Below are positions 30,717-38,690 of a stretch of DNA of 64,000 bases, piece after piece (the stretch's first letter is position 1; each line of letters begins with the position of its first letter). The DNA comes from Paucimonas sp. (lineage in GTDB: Bacteria; Pseudomonadota; Gammaproteobacteria; Pseudomonadales; Pseudomonadaceae), in the NCBI GenBank assembly GCA_031253995.1, contig JAIRVG010000038.1, positions 53,013 to 117,012 on the forward strand. The letters are read 5' to 3'. The notes beneath the pieces are model-generated. The model ran no database searches. It was not told the DNA's origin and worked only from the letters and a program-made list of their open reading frames with translations. Both the position numbers and the translations under genes were made by a program.

Positions 30717-31955
30717 CTAATCACAATTGGCCGAGCTGGAGACTTCCTGGCTGGCCTGCTTGAGCGCGGCCGCCATCTGCGAGGCATTGTCGGCGGAATA
30801 GACCCGGCCGCCGGTGCTCTCGGCGATGCAGTTGGCTTGGCTGTTGTTGCTGATGTTGATCAGGTTGACTCGCAGCCGGGGTTGCTCGCGGGCGATCCGC
30901 TCGGCCACCGCGCAGGCGTTCTGCCCGCAACCGTCCGGGCCATCGACGAACATCACGATCATGCCGTCACGGGTGCGTCCGTCCATGGCCCGGGCCGCCA
31001 CATCGAGGCTGGCGCTGAGTGCAGTGCCATCGTTGGGCTCCAGGGCCTGGATGCCCTGGACCAGCGCCGGACGCTGGGCAGGGGTGAACACACCATGGTC
31101 CAGGGGCGCGCGACAGCCATCGAAGGTCACCACGCGCATGTCAATGGCCGGATGCAGGTCTTCGATCAAGTGCGTCAGGCTGGCCTTGGCGACGTCCATG
31201 CGCACCGGCGCGCGGGTGATCTGCGCCAAGCGCTGCGGGTCGGTGGCCTGATCGTTGATGTACTGGAAGAACCACTGTTCGTCTTCGGCGGTGGCCTCGA
31301 CGCTCAGGCGCATCGAGCCTGAGGTATCGAGTACCACGGCGAATTCTGGCGGCTGCACCTGGGCGTCCTTGACACAGGCATAGGGTTGCGTGGGTCGGGT
31401 GTCCAGCCAGCGTTGCAGGTAGGGCCAGCCGAACCACAGGGCCAAGGCCAGGAGCAGCAGGGCGAGCAGCGGCAGCAGGAACCACGGCAGCCAGATCCAG
31501 CGGCGGCGCACCGGCACCGGCGTCGGTGGCGGCGGCGGGGGGACGGGCGCTGCGGCGGGAGGGGGAACCGGCTTGCCCCAACGGACCACCAGTGGATAGC
31601 CATTGACGCTGTAGAGGTTGTCCAGGTTCGGGGGGCCGATCAGGCGCTGCAGGACCTTGGCCTCTTCCTGCTGGCCGCGCCCCTGCAATTCGCCGATCAA
31701 CTGGCGCACGGCGTCCTGGCGCTGTTCGTACAGCGCCAGCAAGGCGCTTTGCTGCTCGGCACCGAGCTCATGGAAGCGGCGCGGCTGCCCTTCGAGCTCC
31801 GACCACCACTCACGCACGCCGTCCTGGCCGGTACGCGGTGTCGCGAACAGGTGCGCGATGCTCGGGGGGAAATGCCTGACGATGATCGCCATGGCCTGTT
31901 CCAACGGCTTCGGGTCATCCTGGGCCGGGCTGGTGTCACGGGTGACCCGTTGCAT
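30717..31955 (-). CDS. Membrane-anchored vWA protein (paralogue 1)
   Basis: A 412-residue paralogue of the next gene. The N-terminal domain (HFPPSIAHLFATP, DGVREWWSELEGQP) ends in DNLYSVNGYPLVVRWGK (112-128). A Pro-only linker, a TM helix (about 155-177) and a periplasmic vWA domain follow, with MIDAS DTSGSM (Asp210) and MIVMFVDGPDGCG. The first 128 residues match paralogue 2 almost position by position. Cysteines in the vWA domain (PYACVKD, CGQNAC) suggest disulfides. It lies inside the srf operon after two lipoprotein genes. Confidence 0.85.
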   Translation of the reverse strand: MQRVTRDTSPAQDDPKPLEQAMAIIVRHFPPSIAHLFATPRTGQDGVREWWSELEGQPRRFHELGAEQQSALLALYEQRQDAVRQLIGELQGRGQQEEAKVLQRLIGPPNLDNLYSVNGYPLVVRWGKPVPPPAAAPVPPPPPPTPVPVRRRWIWLPWFLLPLLALLLLALALWFGWPYLQRWLDTRPTQPYACVKDAQVQPPEFAVVLDTSGSMRLSVEATAEDEQWFFQYINDQATDPQRLAQITRAPVRMDVAKASLTHLIEDLHPAIDMRVVTFDGCRAPLDHGVFTPAQRPALVQGIQALEPNDGTALSASLDVAARAMDGRTRDGMIVMFVDGPDGCGQNACAVAERIAREQPRLRVNLINISNNSQANCIAESTGGRVYSADNASQMAAALKQASQEVSSSANCD

Positions 31956-32004
31956 GTCGGTATCCTGAAAAAAGAGCCGGCAGCCGAAGCTGCCGGAGAG
32001 GGAC

Positions 32005-32508
32005 TTACTCGTAACCCAGGCTCAGTTGCAGGCGGCTGACCTGCTGCTGCAGCGTCTTGAGCTCCTGCTTGCGGGCTTCGACCTGGGCACTGCTGGCATT
32101 GCTCGCAGGCGCCACCTGGCTGGCCTTGAGGCGTTGCTCGAGCCCGGCGATCTGTTGTTGCACGTCGGCCTTGTTGGCGTGGCGCTTCTTGAGCGTGGCG
32201 AGCAGGCCGTTGAGCGACTGCTCAAGGCTTGCCTGCTGGCGGCGCTGGGTTTGCAGGTCCTGGCGAGTGGACGCCTGGAGGGCGCTGAGCTCGTCATACA
32301 CCTGGTTGAACTGGCGGTTCTGCTCCTGGGCCGCGCGCAGGTCCTGCTCGCTGCTGCGCACCTCGTCGGCGTAGCCGCCACCGTAGTCGCAGTTGAGCTT
32401 GCCGATCAGGCTGGCGCTGCTGTCGGAGGCCTTGCACTGGGAGGCGGTGGTGGCGCAGCCGGTCAGGCCGGCGAGCAGCAGCAGGCACAGGCAGTGACGT
32501 ACGAACAT
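32005..32508 (-). CDS. Coiled-coil lipoprotein
   Basis: A 167-residue lipoprotein. Signal peptide MFVRHCLCLLLLAGLTGC has lipobox LTG-C at Cys18; Ala at +2 predicts outer-membrane sorting. The mature protein is almost entirely helical (long Gln/Glu/Leu coiled coils, about 50-110 and 130-165). CDYGGGYADEV is the one non-helical conserved-looking segment. It lies ten bases after the previous lipoprotein gene. A stalk or envelope anchor in the srf/tag-like machine is inferred. Confidence 0.78.
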   Translation of the reverse strand: MFVRHCLCLLLLAGLTGCATTASQCKASDSSASLIGKLNCDYGGGYADEVRSSEQDLRAAQEQNRQFNQVYDELSALQASTRQDLQTQRRQQASLEQSLNGLLATLKKRHANKADVQQQIAGLEQRLKASQVAPASNASSAQVEARKQELKTLQQQVSRLQLSLGYE

Positions 32509-32518
32509 GTGCCGATCC

Positions 32519-33256
32519 TCAACCCAGGGTGATGGCCGAACGCTGGTTGTAGAGGCCATCGACCTCCTGTTGCAGCGAGGCGACCTTGGCGTTCATCTTG
32601 GCGATCTCCGCCTCGACCTTCTGCACTTCCTCAGGGTTGGCGCCGCTCTGGCGTTCGAGCTGGGCCACTTTTTCGAACTCGCTGACGGTCGCCTTCATGT
32701 TGGTCACGTCCTTGCGCATCCGGGTGATGTTCTGGTCGATGTTGGCGATGTCCTGCTGGGCCTTGGCCTTGTTGACGGTCTTGCTCTGGATGTCCTTCTG
32801 GATGGCCGCGATCTGTTCTTTGTCATCGGCGATGACCCGTTGCAGGGTGTTGGTGCGCTCGGCGACCTGGGCGGTCTTGTTCTGCACGTCGGTGGTCATG
32901 ACGTTCAGGCGCTGGGTGGTGTCGGCGTACTGGCTGCGGCGTTGGTCCAGGTAGTAGTTGGCGCCCATGGCCACGCCGCACGCGGCAAGGCCAGCGACCA
33001 CGGCGCAAGCGGCCTTGTTGCCGGAGTTGGACAGGGCGCAGGCCAGCACACCGGCACCGGCAGCCACGGCGCAGGCCTGGTAGCCGGAGGTGCTGAAGAA
33101 CTTGGCGTCGTTGCCTGCGGTCAGGCGTGGGTCGGTGGTGCCGCCATTACCGCCGAGCATGGAGCTGCCGGTGCTGGCGCAACCGGTCAGGACAAGGGTG
33201 GCGGCCATCACCAGGCTGATCCACTGGCTGATTCTTCCAGGTTTGCTGTGCTTCAC
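32519..33256 (-). CDS. Lipoprotein with glycine-zipper and coiled coil (TagQ-like position)
   Basis: A 245-residue lipoprotein. The GTG start at 33256 has the site aaggaa; signal ...LVMAATLVLTGC has lipobox LTG-C. A small-residue-rich hydrophobic stretch (ACAVAAGAGVLACAL...CGVAMGANYYLDQ, about 60-105) is followed by a 130-residue coiled coil. Its place right after the SUMF1-fold gene equals that of the outer-membrane lipoprotein TagQ after TagR in Pseudomonas T6SS clusters, but sequence homology was not tested. Role inferred: envelope anchor. Confidence 0.75.
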   Translation of the reverse strand: MKHSKPGRISQWISLVMAATLVLTGCASTGSSMLGGNGGTTDPRLTAGNDAKFFSTSGYQACAVAAGAGVLACALSNSGNKAACAVVAGLAACGVAMGANYYLDQRRSQYADTTQRLNVMTTDVQNKTAQVAERTNTLQRVIADDKEQIAAIQKDIQSKTVNKAKAQQDIANIDQNITRMRKDVTNMKATVSEFEKVAQLERQSGANPEEVQKVEAEIAKMNAKVASLQQEVDGLYNQRSAITLG

Positions 33257-33282
33257 GGTTTCGATTCCTTGCGGTGTTGTTG

Positions 33283-34830
33283 TCAGTGCGCCACGGCTTT
33301 GCAGCTGTCGAGCCATGCCGTGGTGTCGATTTTCTGGGTCTTGAGGAACGACTGCTGGTTGGCCCAGTGGGTACGCAGGTAGGGGGTCAGCTCCTTGAGG
33401 TTCTTGTTGGCCGTCAGCACCCCTTCGAGCACCGGGACCTGCGCCTGCAGCAGGTCCTGGCCATACAGCGAGCCGGACTCGACCAGCGAGCTGGCGTAGT
33501 AGCGGCTGAGCTTGTGCAGGCGCGCGCTCTGTTCGTCGAGCTTGGTCTTGCGCATGCCGCAGGTGGGGTCTTCCTCGCCGGTCTTGCAGTTGCTGGCGTA
33601 GTTCTTCTGCAGGAAGTCCAGGTACTGGCCATCGTCGAGCATCTTGGTGCAGAGGAAGGCGCCCAGGTTGAGGCTGGCGCGGATCGCCTGGTCGCGGGCT
33701 TCCTGCTGTTGCTGGTTGCTGGCACGCAGCTGGTTCTCGACGCTTTTGAGCTGGTTCTTGAGCGCCTGGTCCTCGACGCCGGAGGCCAACTCCTCAAGGG
33801 CCTTGACCGTGCCTTTGTCCTTGCTCTGGGGCGCCGGTTGATCGTTACCCAGGGAAGCCCAGCTCTTTTCGATGTTCTTGACCCGATCACGCGAGGTCAG
33901 GGTGGGCGAGACCAGGGCCAGGCGCAGGCCGTTGGTCTTCTTGGCCACCGGGCCTTCGGCGTTGTAGTAAGGCTCTTCCTGGCGCAGTGCGGTGCGCAGT
34001 TCACCCTCACTGGTCAGGTAGTTGCCGCCGCGGACCACGAAACCACCGGCCTGGCCGTGCTGGCGGTCGAGCTTGTTCAGGCGGAAGGGCTCGAACATCA
34101 TCTCGCTGGCGTTGCCGAGCATGTCGTGCAGGCCCAGAGGGTTGGGTTTGAGCAGGCCGCTCAGTTGCAGTTGGCCGTTGGCCGATTGCGCGCCGGCGAA
34201 CCATTCGTAAGCGTTCAGGCCTTCGGCCATGGGGTAGCGATTGTCGCGGAACTCGGCAGTGCTGACCTGCAGTCCACCACGGGCGGCGAACTCCCACTCG
34301 ACCTCGGTGGGCAGGCGCAGGAAGCCCAGCGCGCCGTCTTCGCGGGGCAGCTTGTCGGCGGCATTGGCTCGCAGCCAGCGGTTGTACTTGTCGGCGGCCT
34401 GCAGGGCATCGAGCCAACTGACCGAAACGATCGGCAGGCGCTGCTTGTTCGAAGGCGTTGGGCAGGTCTCGTCCATCAGGGCGCGGTACTGCAGCTGGGT
34501 CATCTCGTACTTGGCCAGCAGGTAGTAGCGCGACTTCTCGCCCTTGGCGCTGGTGAAGCTGCCGGCGATGAACGCAGGGCGGGTCTGTTCCACGTAACCC
34601 CATTCGGCGCTGTCCTGACCGATGTTGATCGGGTAGTCGTCCAGCGGCCCGGCCACTGGGATCAGCACCTTGCGAAACACCATGGCGCCGTCGCAGGGCA
34701 TGGGCAGGACCACGTCGTCGGCCTCGGCCATGGGGTTGTAGAACTTCTCGTCCCAGGTTGCCGCAGACGCTTGCAGCAGGAAGCCGAGACCCAGTGGCGC
34801 CAGGAGCAGGCGGCAGGCTTTAGAGTTCAC
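33283..34830 (-). CDS. Periplasmic SUMF1-fold protein (TagR-like)
   Basis: A 515-residue protein. After a signal peptide (1-23, ...FLLQASA) comes a SUMF1/formylglycine-generating-enzyme fold (about 45-305): YEMTQLQYRALM, LPIVSVSWLDAL, LRLPTEVEWEFAARGG, GLHDMLGNASEM, FVVRGGNYLTSE. The active-site cysteine pair of true FGE, normally right after GGS, is absent (GGNYLTSE), so it is not expected to make formylglycine. A helical C-terminal domain (about 320-515) is specific to this protein. The order ATPase-permease-SUMF1-lipoprotein matches TagT-S-R-Q. It overlaps the permease end by 11 bases. Confidence 0.85.
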   Translation of the reverse strand: MNSKACRLLLAPLGLGFLLQASAATWDEKFYNPMAEADDVVLPMPCDGAMVFRKVLIPVAGPLDDYPINIGQDSAEWGYVEQTRPAFIAGSFTSAKGEKSRYYLLAKYEMTQLQYRALMDETCPTPSNKQRLPIVSVSWLDALQAADKYNRWLRANAADKLPREDGALGFLRLPTEVEWEFAARGGLQVSTAEFRDNRYPMAEGLNAYEWFAGAQSANGQLQLSGLLKPNPLGLHDMLGNASEMMFEPFRLNKLDRQHGQAGGFVVRGGNYLTSEGELRTALRQEEPYYNAEGPVAKKTNGLRLALVSPTLTSRDRVKNIEKSWASLGNDQPAPQSKDKGTVKALEELASGVEDQALKNQLKSVENQLRASNQQQQEARDQAIRASLNLGAFLCTKMLDDGQYLDFLQKNYASNCKTGEEDPTCGMRKTKLDEQSARLHKLSRYYASSLVESGSLYGQDLLQAQVPVLEGVLTANKNLKELTPYLRTHWANQQSFLKTQKIDTTAWLDSCKAVAH

Positions 34831-36043
34831 GCAGACTCTCCGCAGGTTGAATCCGTATCGCCCGCAGGGCGCCGATCAAGGCGACCAGGCCGGCGACCAG
34901 GAAGGCGAGCAGCAAGGCCACCAGGCCGTGCCAGACAGTGATGTGACAAATGAAGGCGCCAGTGGCCTGGCTGGTGCGCAGCAACTGGTCGAACAGCAGG
35001 CTGCCCAAGTAGTAGCAGCCCAGCCCGCCCAGGTAGCCGATCAGGCTCAGCACCAGCGCTTGCAGCACGACATAACCGGCCACGGCGGTGCTGCCGAAGC
35101 CCAGCAGCCGCAGCACCGCCAGGTGGCGGCGCTTGCGGTCGATGTTGGCCAGGAAGGCGCCGACCAGCGAGGCGATGCAGCCGACCAGCGCCGCGCCAGC
35201 GATGACGCCGAAAATCAGCCCCAGCACATGGTTGATGGCCCGCACGCTTTCGATCTCCGCCAGACGACTGGCGGTTTCGATGCGTTGCTCGTTCAACCAC
35301 CGCTCCAGCGGGGCGACACTGTCGATGTCTCTGGCAAAGACCCGGGCGCGAGCGTAACCGACCTTGACGCCGTCCAGCGCTTGCCCGGTCAAGGCGCCCA
35401 GCGTCGCCACCTGGTAGCCATCGCGGTAGTGCTCCAGCTCCAGCAGGAGCTGCGGGCTGACGAATGCCGCCGGGCGGGCGAAGCGCACGTTGTCGACGAT
35501 GGCCTGCACCTGCAGGGTGCGTTCGCCACGTTCGTTGACCTCATCCAGGCGCCGGGCCACGCGCAGGCGGACCGTGCCGCCGACCTTGGCGTCCAGACGT
35601 TGCGCGGCGCGCTCGCTGAGGATTACCTGATCGCCCTGCAAGGCGCTCAGGGCAGTGGCCAGCAGTGGGTCGCCAGCAGCGGTAGGGATGACCTCGACGT
35701 TGTCGGCGAAGCGGCCATGTTCGCCGAGCAGGTCGGCCTGAGTGTTGAGCGAGCGGGTCTGGCCGATGGCGAAGCCTACGTCGGGGCGCTGCTGCAGGCG
35801 CGCGAGCCAGGCCTGGTCGTAGTGACCGCTGCTGAGCATCTTCACTTCGAGGTTGCGCGGGTCGCGCAGCAACTCGTTCTGCAACTGGCTGACCACCCCG
35901 TGTTTGAGGCCGAACAGCAGCAGCAGCGGGGCGATCACCGCCACCAGCGAGGCGGCCATGCACAGTGAGACGTTGCGGTCGTGCCAGAGGTCGGCCAGGG
36001 TCAGGCGCACCAGCAGGCCAAGGCGCTTATGCCATGGGTTCAA
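34820..36043 (-). CDS. FtsX/LolC-like ABC permease (TagS-like)
   Basis: A permease of about 407 residues. The N-terminal TM (LCMAASLVAVIAPLLLLFGL) is followed by a large periplasmic domain (about 50-260) and three C-terminal TM helices (IFGVIAGAALVGCIASLVGA; VVLQALVLSLIGYLGGLGCYY; LVALLLAFLVAGLVALIGAL). This is the FtsX/MacB topology of lipoprotein-related ABC systems, which do mechanical work rather than import. The TTG at 36043 is preferred for its site ggggaga; ATG at 36064 also fits. Its 5' end overlaps the ATPase gene. It probably forms a complex with the adjacent ATPase. Confidence 0.85.
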   Translation of the reverse strand: MNPWHKRLGLLVRLTLADLWHDRNVSLCMAASLVAVIAPLLLLFGLKHGVVSQLQNELLRDPRNLEVKMLSSGHYDQAWLARLQQRPDVGFAIGQTRSLNTQADLLGEHGRFADNVEVIPTAAGDPLLATALSALQGDQVILSERAAQRLDAKVGGTVRLRVARRLDEVNERGERTLQVQAIVDNVRFARPAAFVSPQLLLELEHYRDGYQVATLGALTGQALDGVKVGYARARVFARDIDSVAPLERWLNEQRIETASRLAEIESVRAINHVLGLIFGVIAGAALVGCIASLVGAFLANIDRKRRHLAVLRLLGFGSTAVAGYVVLQALVLSLIGYLGGLGCYYLGSLLFDQLLRTSQATGAFICHITVWHGLVALLLAFLVAGLVALIGALRAIRIQPAESLREL

Positions 36044-36725
36044 AGCGCGTCTCCCCTTCGCCATTGATCGCGCCCAGGCGTTGCAGGCCAAAGCGCTCGA
36101 CCAGTGCCCAGTCGTGGGACACCACCAAGGCGGCGATACCCAGCTCGGCCACCAGGTTCAGCAGCAGCTCGAACAGGCGTTGGGCGTTGTGCGGGTCGAG
36201 CGCCGCGGTGGGTTCGTCGGCCAGCAGTACGCGCGGCTCATGGGCAATCGCCCGGACACAGGCCACCCGTTGGCGCTCGCCGATGGACAAGGCCTGGGGC
36301 AGTTTGCCCAGCAAGGGTTCAAGGCGCAGGGCGGCGATGGCTTTGTCCACCGCAGCGCTGTGGGCAGTAAGGCCCAGCAGGCGGCGGGGCAGGAGGATGT
36401 TCTCGCGCACGCTCAGAAACGGCAGCAGGCCGCCGTTCTGCAGGACGAACCCCAGCGCCCGCGAACGCAGCGCGGCCAGCGCCGGCTCCCGGCCTTCGGC
36501 CAGCAGGCGGGCGACGTCCTGGCGTTGTGGCCCCAGCTGGTAGTGCGCCAGTCGCTCAGGCTTGAGCAGCAGGCCGATGGCTTCGAGCAGGGTGCTCTTG
36601 CCGCAGCCGCTCTCGCCGGTGATCGCGCGCACTTCGCCGGGGCGCAAATGCAGTTCGTCCAGGCGCACCCGGTGCGCTTGTGGTCCGTCGCCACGGACCA
36701 CGCTCAGTCCCTTGATGTCGAGCAT
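36027..36725 (-). CDS. LolD-like ABC ATPase (TagT-like)
   Basis: A 232-residue ABC ATPase. Walker A is GESGCGKST (37-45), the signature is LSIGERQRVACVRAIA and Walker B is VLLADEPTAALDP. The signature reads LSIGE instead of the common LSGGQ. The size and Walker motifs match LolD/MacB-type ATPases that partner FtsX-like permeases; the permease is the next gene and overlaps it. It starts six bases after the vWA gene stop. In the T6SS, the analogous TagT-TagS pair acts upstream of the PpkA kinase. Confidence 0.88.
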   Translation of the reverse strand: MLDIKGLSVVRGDGPQAHRVRLDELHLRPGEVRAITGESGCGKSTLLEAIGLLLKPERLAHYQLGPQRQDVARLLAEGREPALAALRSRALGFVLQNGGLLPFLSVRENILLPRRLLGLTAHSAAVDKAIAALRLEPLLGKLPQALSIGERQRVACVRAIAHEPRVLLADEPTAALDPHNAQRLFELLLNLVAELGIAALVVSHDWALVERFGLQRLGAINGEGETRFEPMA

Positions 36726-36731
36726 GGGAGG

Positions 36732-38690
36732 TCAGGGCATCATTTCCAGTGGTACCGGGTAGACGTTGTCGCGGCTGTCGGCGCCTGGCGCCAGGGCCAC
36801 CCAACGGTCCACGTCGGCGTTGTAGCGCTGATAGTGGCGCAGCTTGGTGCTCAGGTTGCGGATGAATTTTTCCTGGGCCAGGCCGTCCCAGCCTTTCCAG
36901 GTTTCTTCGTCCAGGTTGAGCACTTCGCTCTGGTAGGGCAGGTCCTGCAGGTACTCGCCGAGTACGCCCAGGTCGGCCACGCGGGTGGTCGAGCCTTGCT
37001 TGAGCTGGTTCGGGTCGGCGCCCATGGTCGCGGCCACCGAGCGCAGCCGGGCGAACATGTCGCTGGGCGAAATCATGCCTTCGTTGGCGGCGTCCAGGAC
37101 CTGCTTGAGCACATCGCTCAGGTCACTGAGCTGGGCCTTGGTCAGCAGCACCCGCACGTCGGTGGTCGGCACGTTCTGCTTGATCAGGTCGCGGTCGCTG
37201 ATCCAGGCCTCGAACACGGGCGGTGCCTGGGTCCCGGTGGTCTTGCCCAGGTAGGCCAGCTGCATGGCGTGGCCGATCAGCGCGGCGTCTTCGAGCATCT
37301 TCTTGTCGGCCGGATCGGCCTTGGCGTTGGTCGCGCTACCGATGGCGTCCTCGCCCAGGTAGGCCGACTTGACCTGCTGGGTGATGGCCGCGGCCAGGCT
37401 GTCGACCTTGCGGCCGAAGGCTTCCACGTCGCCGGCATTGACCGGGTAGTACAACGAGGTGTTGGTGCCGGGGTAGTTCGACAGGGTGCGGTACTGGGCT
37501 TCGGCGGCACTGTGGTTCTTGGCGCCGCTCGGGGTCTTCAGGTGCAGGGTGTAGAGCGCGACGCCGGGGTTGCTCGCCTCGATCTTCACCTGCTCGGCTC
37601 CCAGGCCGGTGCTCGACAGCTTGTCGCCGCCATCAATGGCGCCGGCGTCGGTGATCAGCACCACGTAGCGGGCACCGAACTGGCTCCAGTCGACTTTGTC
37701 CACGGCATGCATGACACCGGCATAGGCGTCTTCGTCGAAGGCGCTGCTGGAGACCTTCGCCTGCTTGAGGTCAGCGACCTTGGACAGGAAGTCGGCGCCA
37801 TCCTTCACGGTGTTGGGGTCGGCGTACATCTTGCTGACGTACTCAAGGCCTGGCACCGCCTTGGTGCTGGAGCGGTAGGCGACCAGGCCGAACTTGACCT
37901 GCTGACCGAGGTTTTCCTTTTCGATCTGCGCATAGACACGTTTGATCGCCTCGCGGGTGCGGTCGATGTACGGGTCCATGGAGATGGTCGAGTCGATGAC
38001 GAACACCACCGCCGCGCTGAAGGCCTTGAGCTGGGTCTTGGTCGCCGGGCTGGCCGCAGCGGCACTTGGGGCCTGCGTGCCCTGGCCTTGAGCCTTGCTC
38101 ACCGAGGCCACGTTGAGGATGCGGGTACGGAAGCCTTCCTCGGTCATCACCTCTTCGCCACTGAGCACGGGCAGCAGGTAGAAGTTCTTCTGCATGTCGA
38201 CGAAGAACTCTGGCTCCTGAGCCAGCACACCGGGGGCTTCGGTGTTGTGCTTGAGCTTGGCGCGTATCGGGGCGACCTGGCTGACCGGGTCCGGGGCGTC
38301 GAGGATGCCTTCGAGCTGGTTGCGCTCCTTGAAGAACAGCAGACGGTCGCGGTTGGCCGGGTTGGTGAAGGCCAGGGTCAACTGCATCTTCCAGGCGACA
38401 GTGCAGTCGCCTGGCAGCCAGCCGATGCTCTTGCCTTGGGTGTCGGGACCGACCCGCAGCCATTCATGGCCGTCGGCCTGGGCGCGCTCGTAGACGTAGA
38501 AGCGGCTGAAGGCCGGCTGCGCAGCCCCGGGCGCCGCGCCGGCGGCGTCGCTGAGCTTGCAGCCCGGCGTGGTCAACACGCGCTGGAACAGGGTCTTCTT
38601 GCCCTCCTGCAGCAGCGGTTTGTCCGCCGCCTGCAGGGCTGGGCTCAGGCTCAGGGCCAGCAGTGCGGCGCCGAGGCCGCGCAGGCTCAT
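36732..38690 (-). CDS. Periplasmic vWA protein resembling the PpkA sensor region
   Basis: A 652-residue secreted protein. Signal peptide MSLRGLGAALLALSLSPALQA precedes an N-terminal domain (about 25-200; FYVYERAQADGHEWLRVG, LTLAFTNPANRDRLLFF), a vWA domain (about 226-420) with MIDAS DSTIS at Asp233-Ser237 (VVFVIDSTISMDPYIDRTRE), and a helical C-terminal domain. From memory, the same N-terminal segment plus a vWA starting this way forms the extracytoplasmic part of the T6SS kinase PpkA; here there is no kinase or TM segment. It overlaps the upstream gene by four bases (ATGA). Confidence 0.82.
   Translation of the reverse strand: MSLRGLGAALLALSLSPALQAADKPLLQEGKKTLFQRVLTTPGCKLSDAAGAAPGAAQPAFSRFYVYERAQADGHEWLRVGPDTQGKSIGWLPGDCTVAWKMQLTLAFTNPANRDRLLFFKERNQLEGILDAPDPVSQVAPIRAKLKHNTEAPGVLAQEPEFFVDMQKNFYLLPVLSGEEVMTEEGFRTRILNVASVSKAQGQGTQAPSAAAASPATKTQLKAFSAAVVFVIDSTISMDPYIDRTREAIKRVYAQIEKENLGQQVKFGLVAYRSSTKAVPGLEYVSKMYADPNTVKDGADFLSKVADLKQAKVSSSAFDEDAYAGVMHAVDKVDWSQFGARYVVLITDAGAIDGGDKLSSTGLGAEQVKIEASNPGVALYTLHLKTPSGAKNHSAAEAQYRTLSNYPGTNTSLYYPVNAGDVEAFGRKVDSLAAAITQQVKSAYLGEDAIGSATNAKADPADKKMLEDAALIGHAMQLAYLGKTTGTQAPPVFEAWISDRDLIKQNVPTTDVRVLLTKAQLSDLSDVLKQVLDAANEGMISPSDMFARLRSVAATMGADPNQLKQGSTTRVADLGVLGEYLQDLPYQSEVLNLDEETWKGWDGLAQEKFIRNLSTKLRHYQRYNADVDRWVALAPGADSRDNVYPVPLEMMP

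Noticed and set aside
33283..34830. SUMF1-fold protein as an active formylglycine-generating enzyme for a sulfatase
   Set aside because: The catalytic cysteines are missing and no type I sulfatase is encoded nearby; AtsK is an iron oxygenase and needs no formylglycine.
33274..34941. 555-codon plus-strand frame opposite the SUMF1-fold gene
   Set aside because: Antisense shadow; the minus strand has a signal peptide and fold motifs.
34820..38690. A complete T6SS cluster
   Set aside because: No Hcp, VgrG, TssB/C, ClpV, TssJ-M, Fha or kinase gene is present anywhere in the window.
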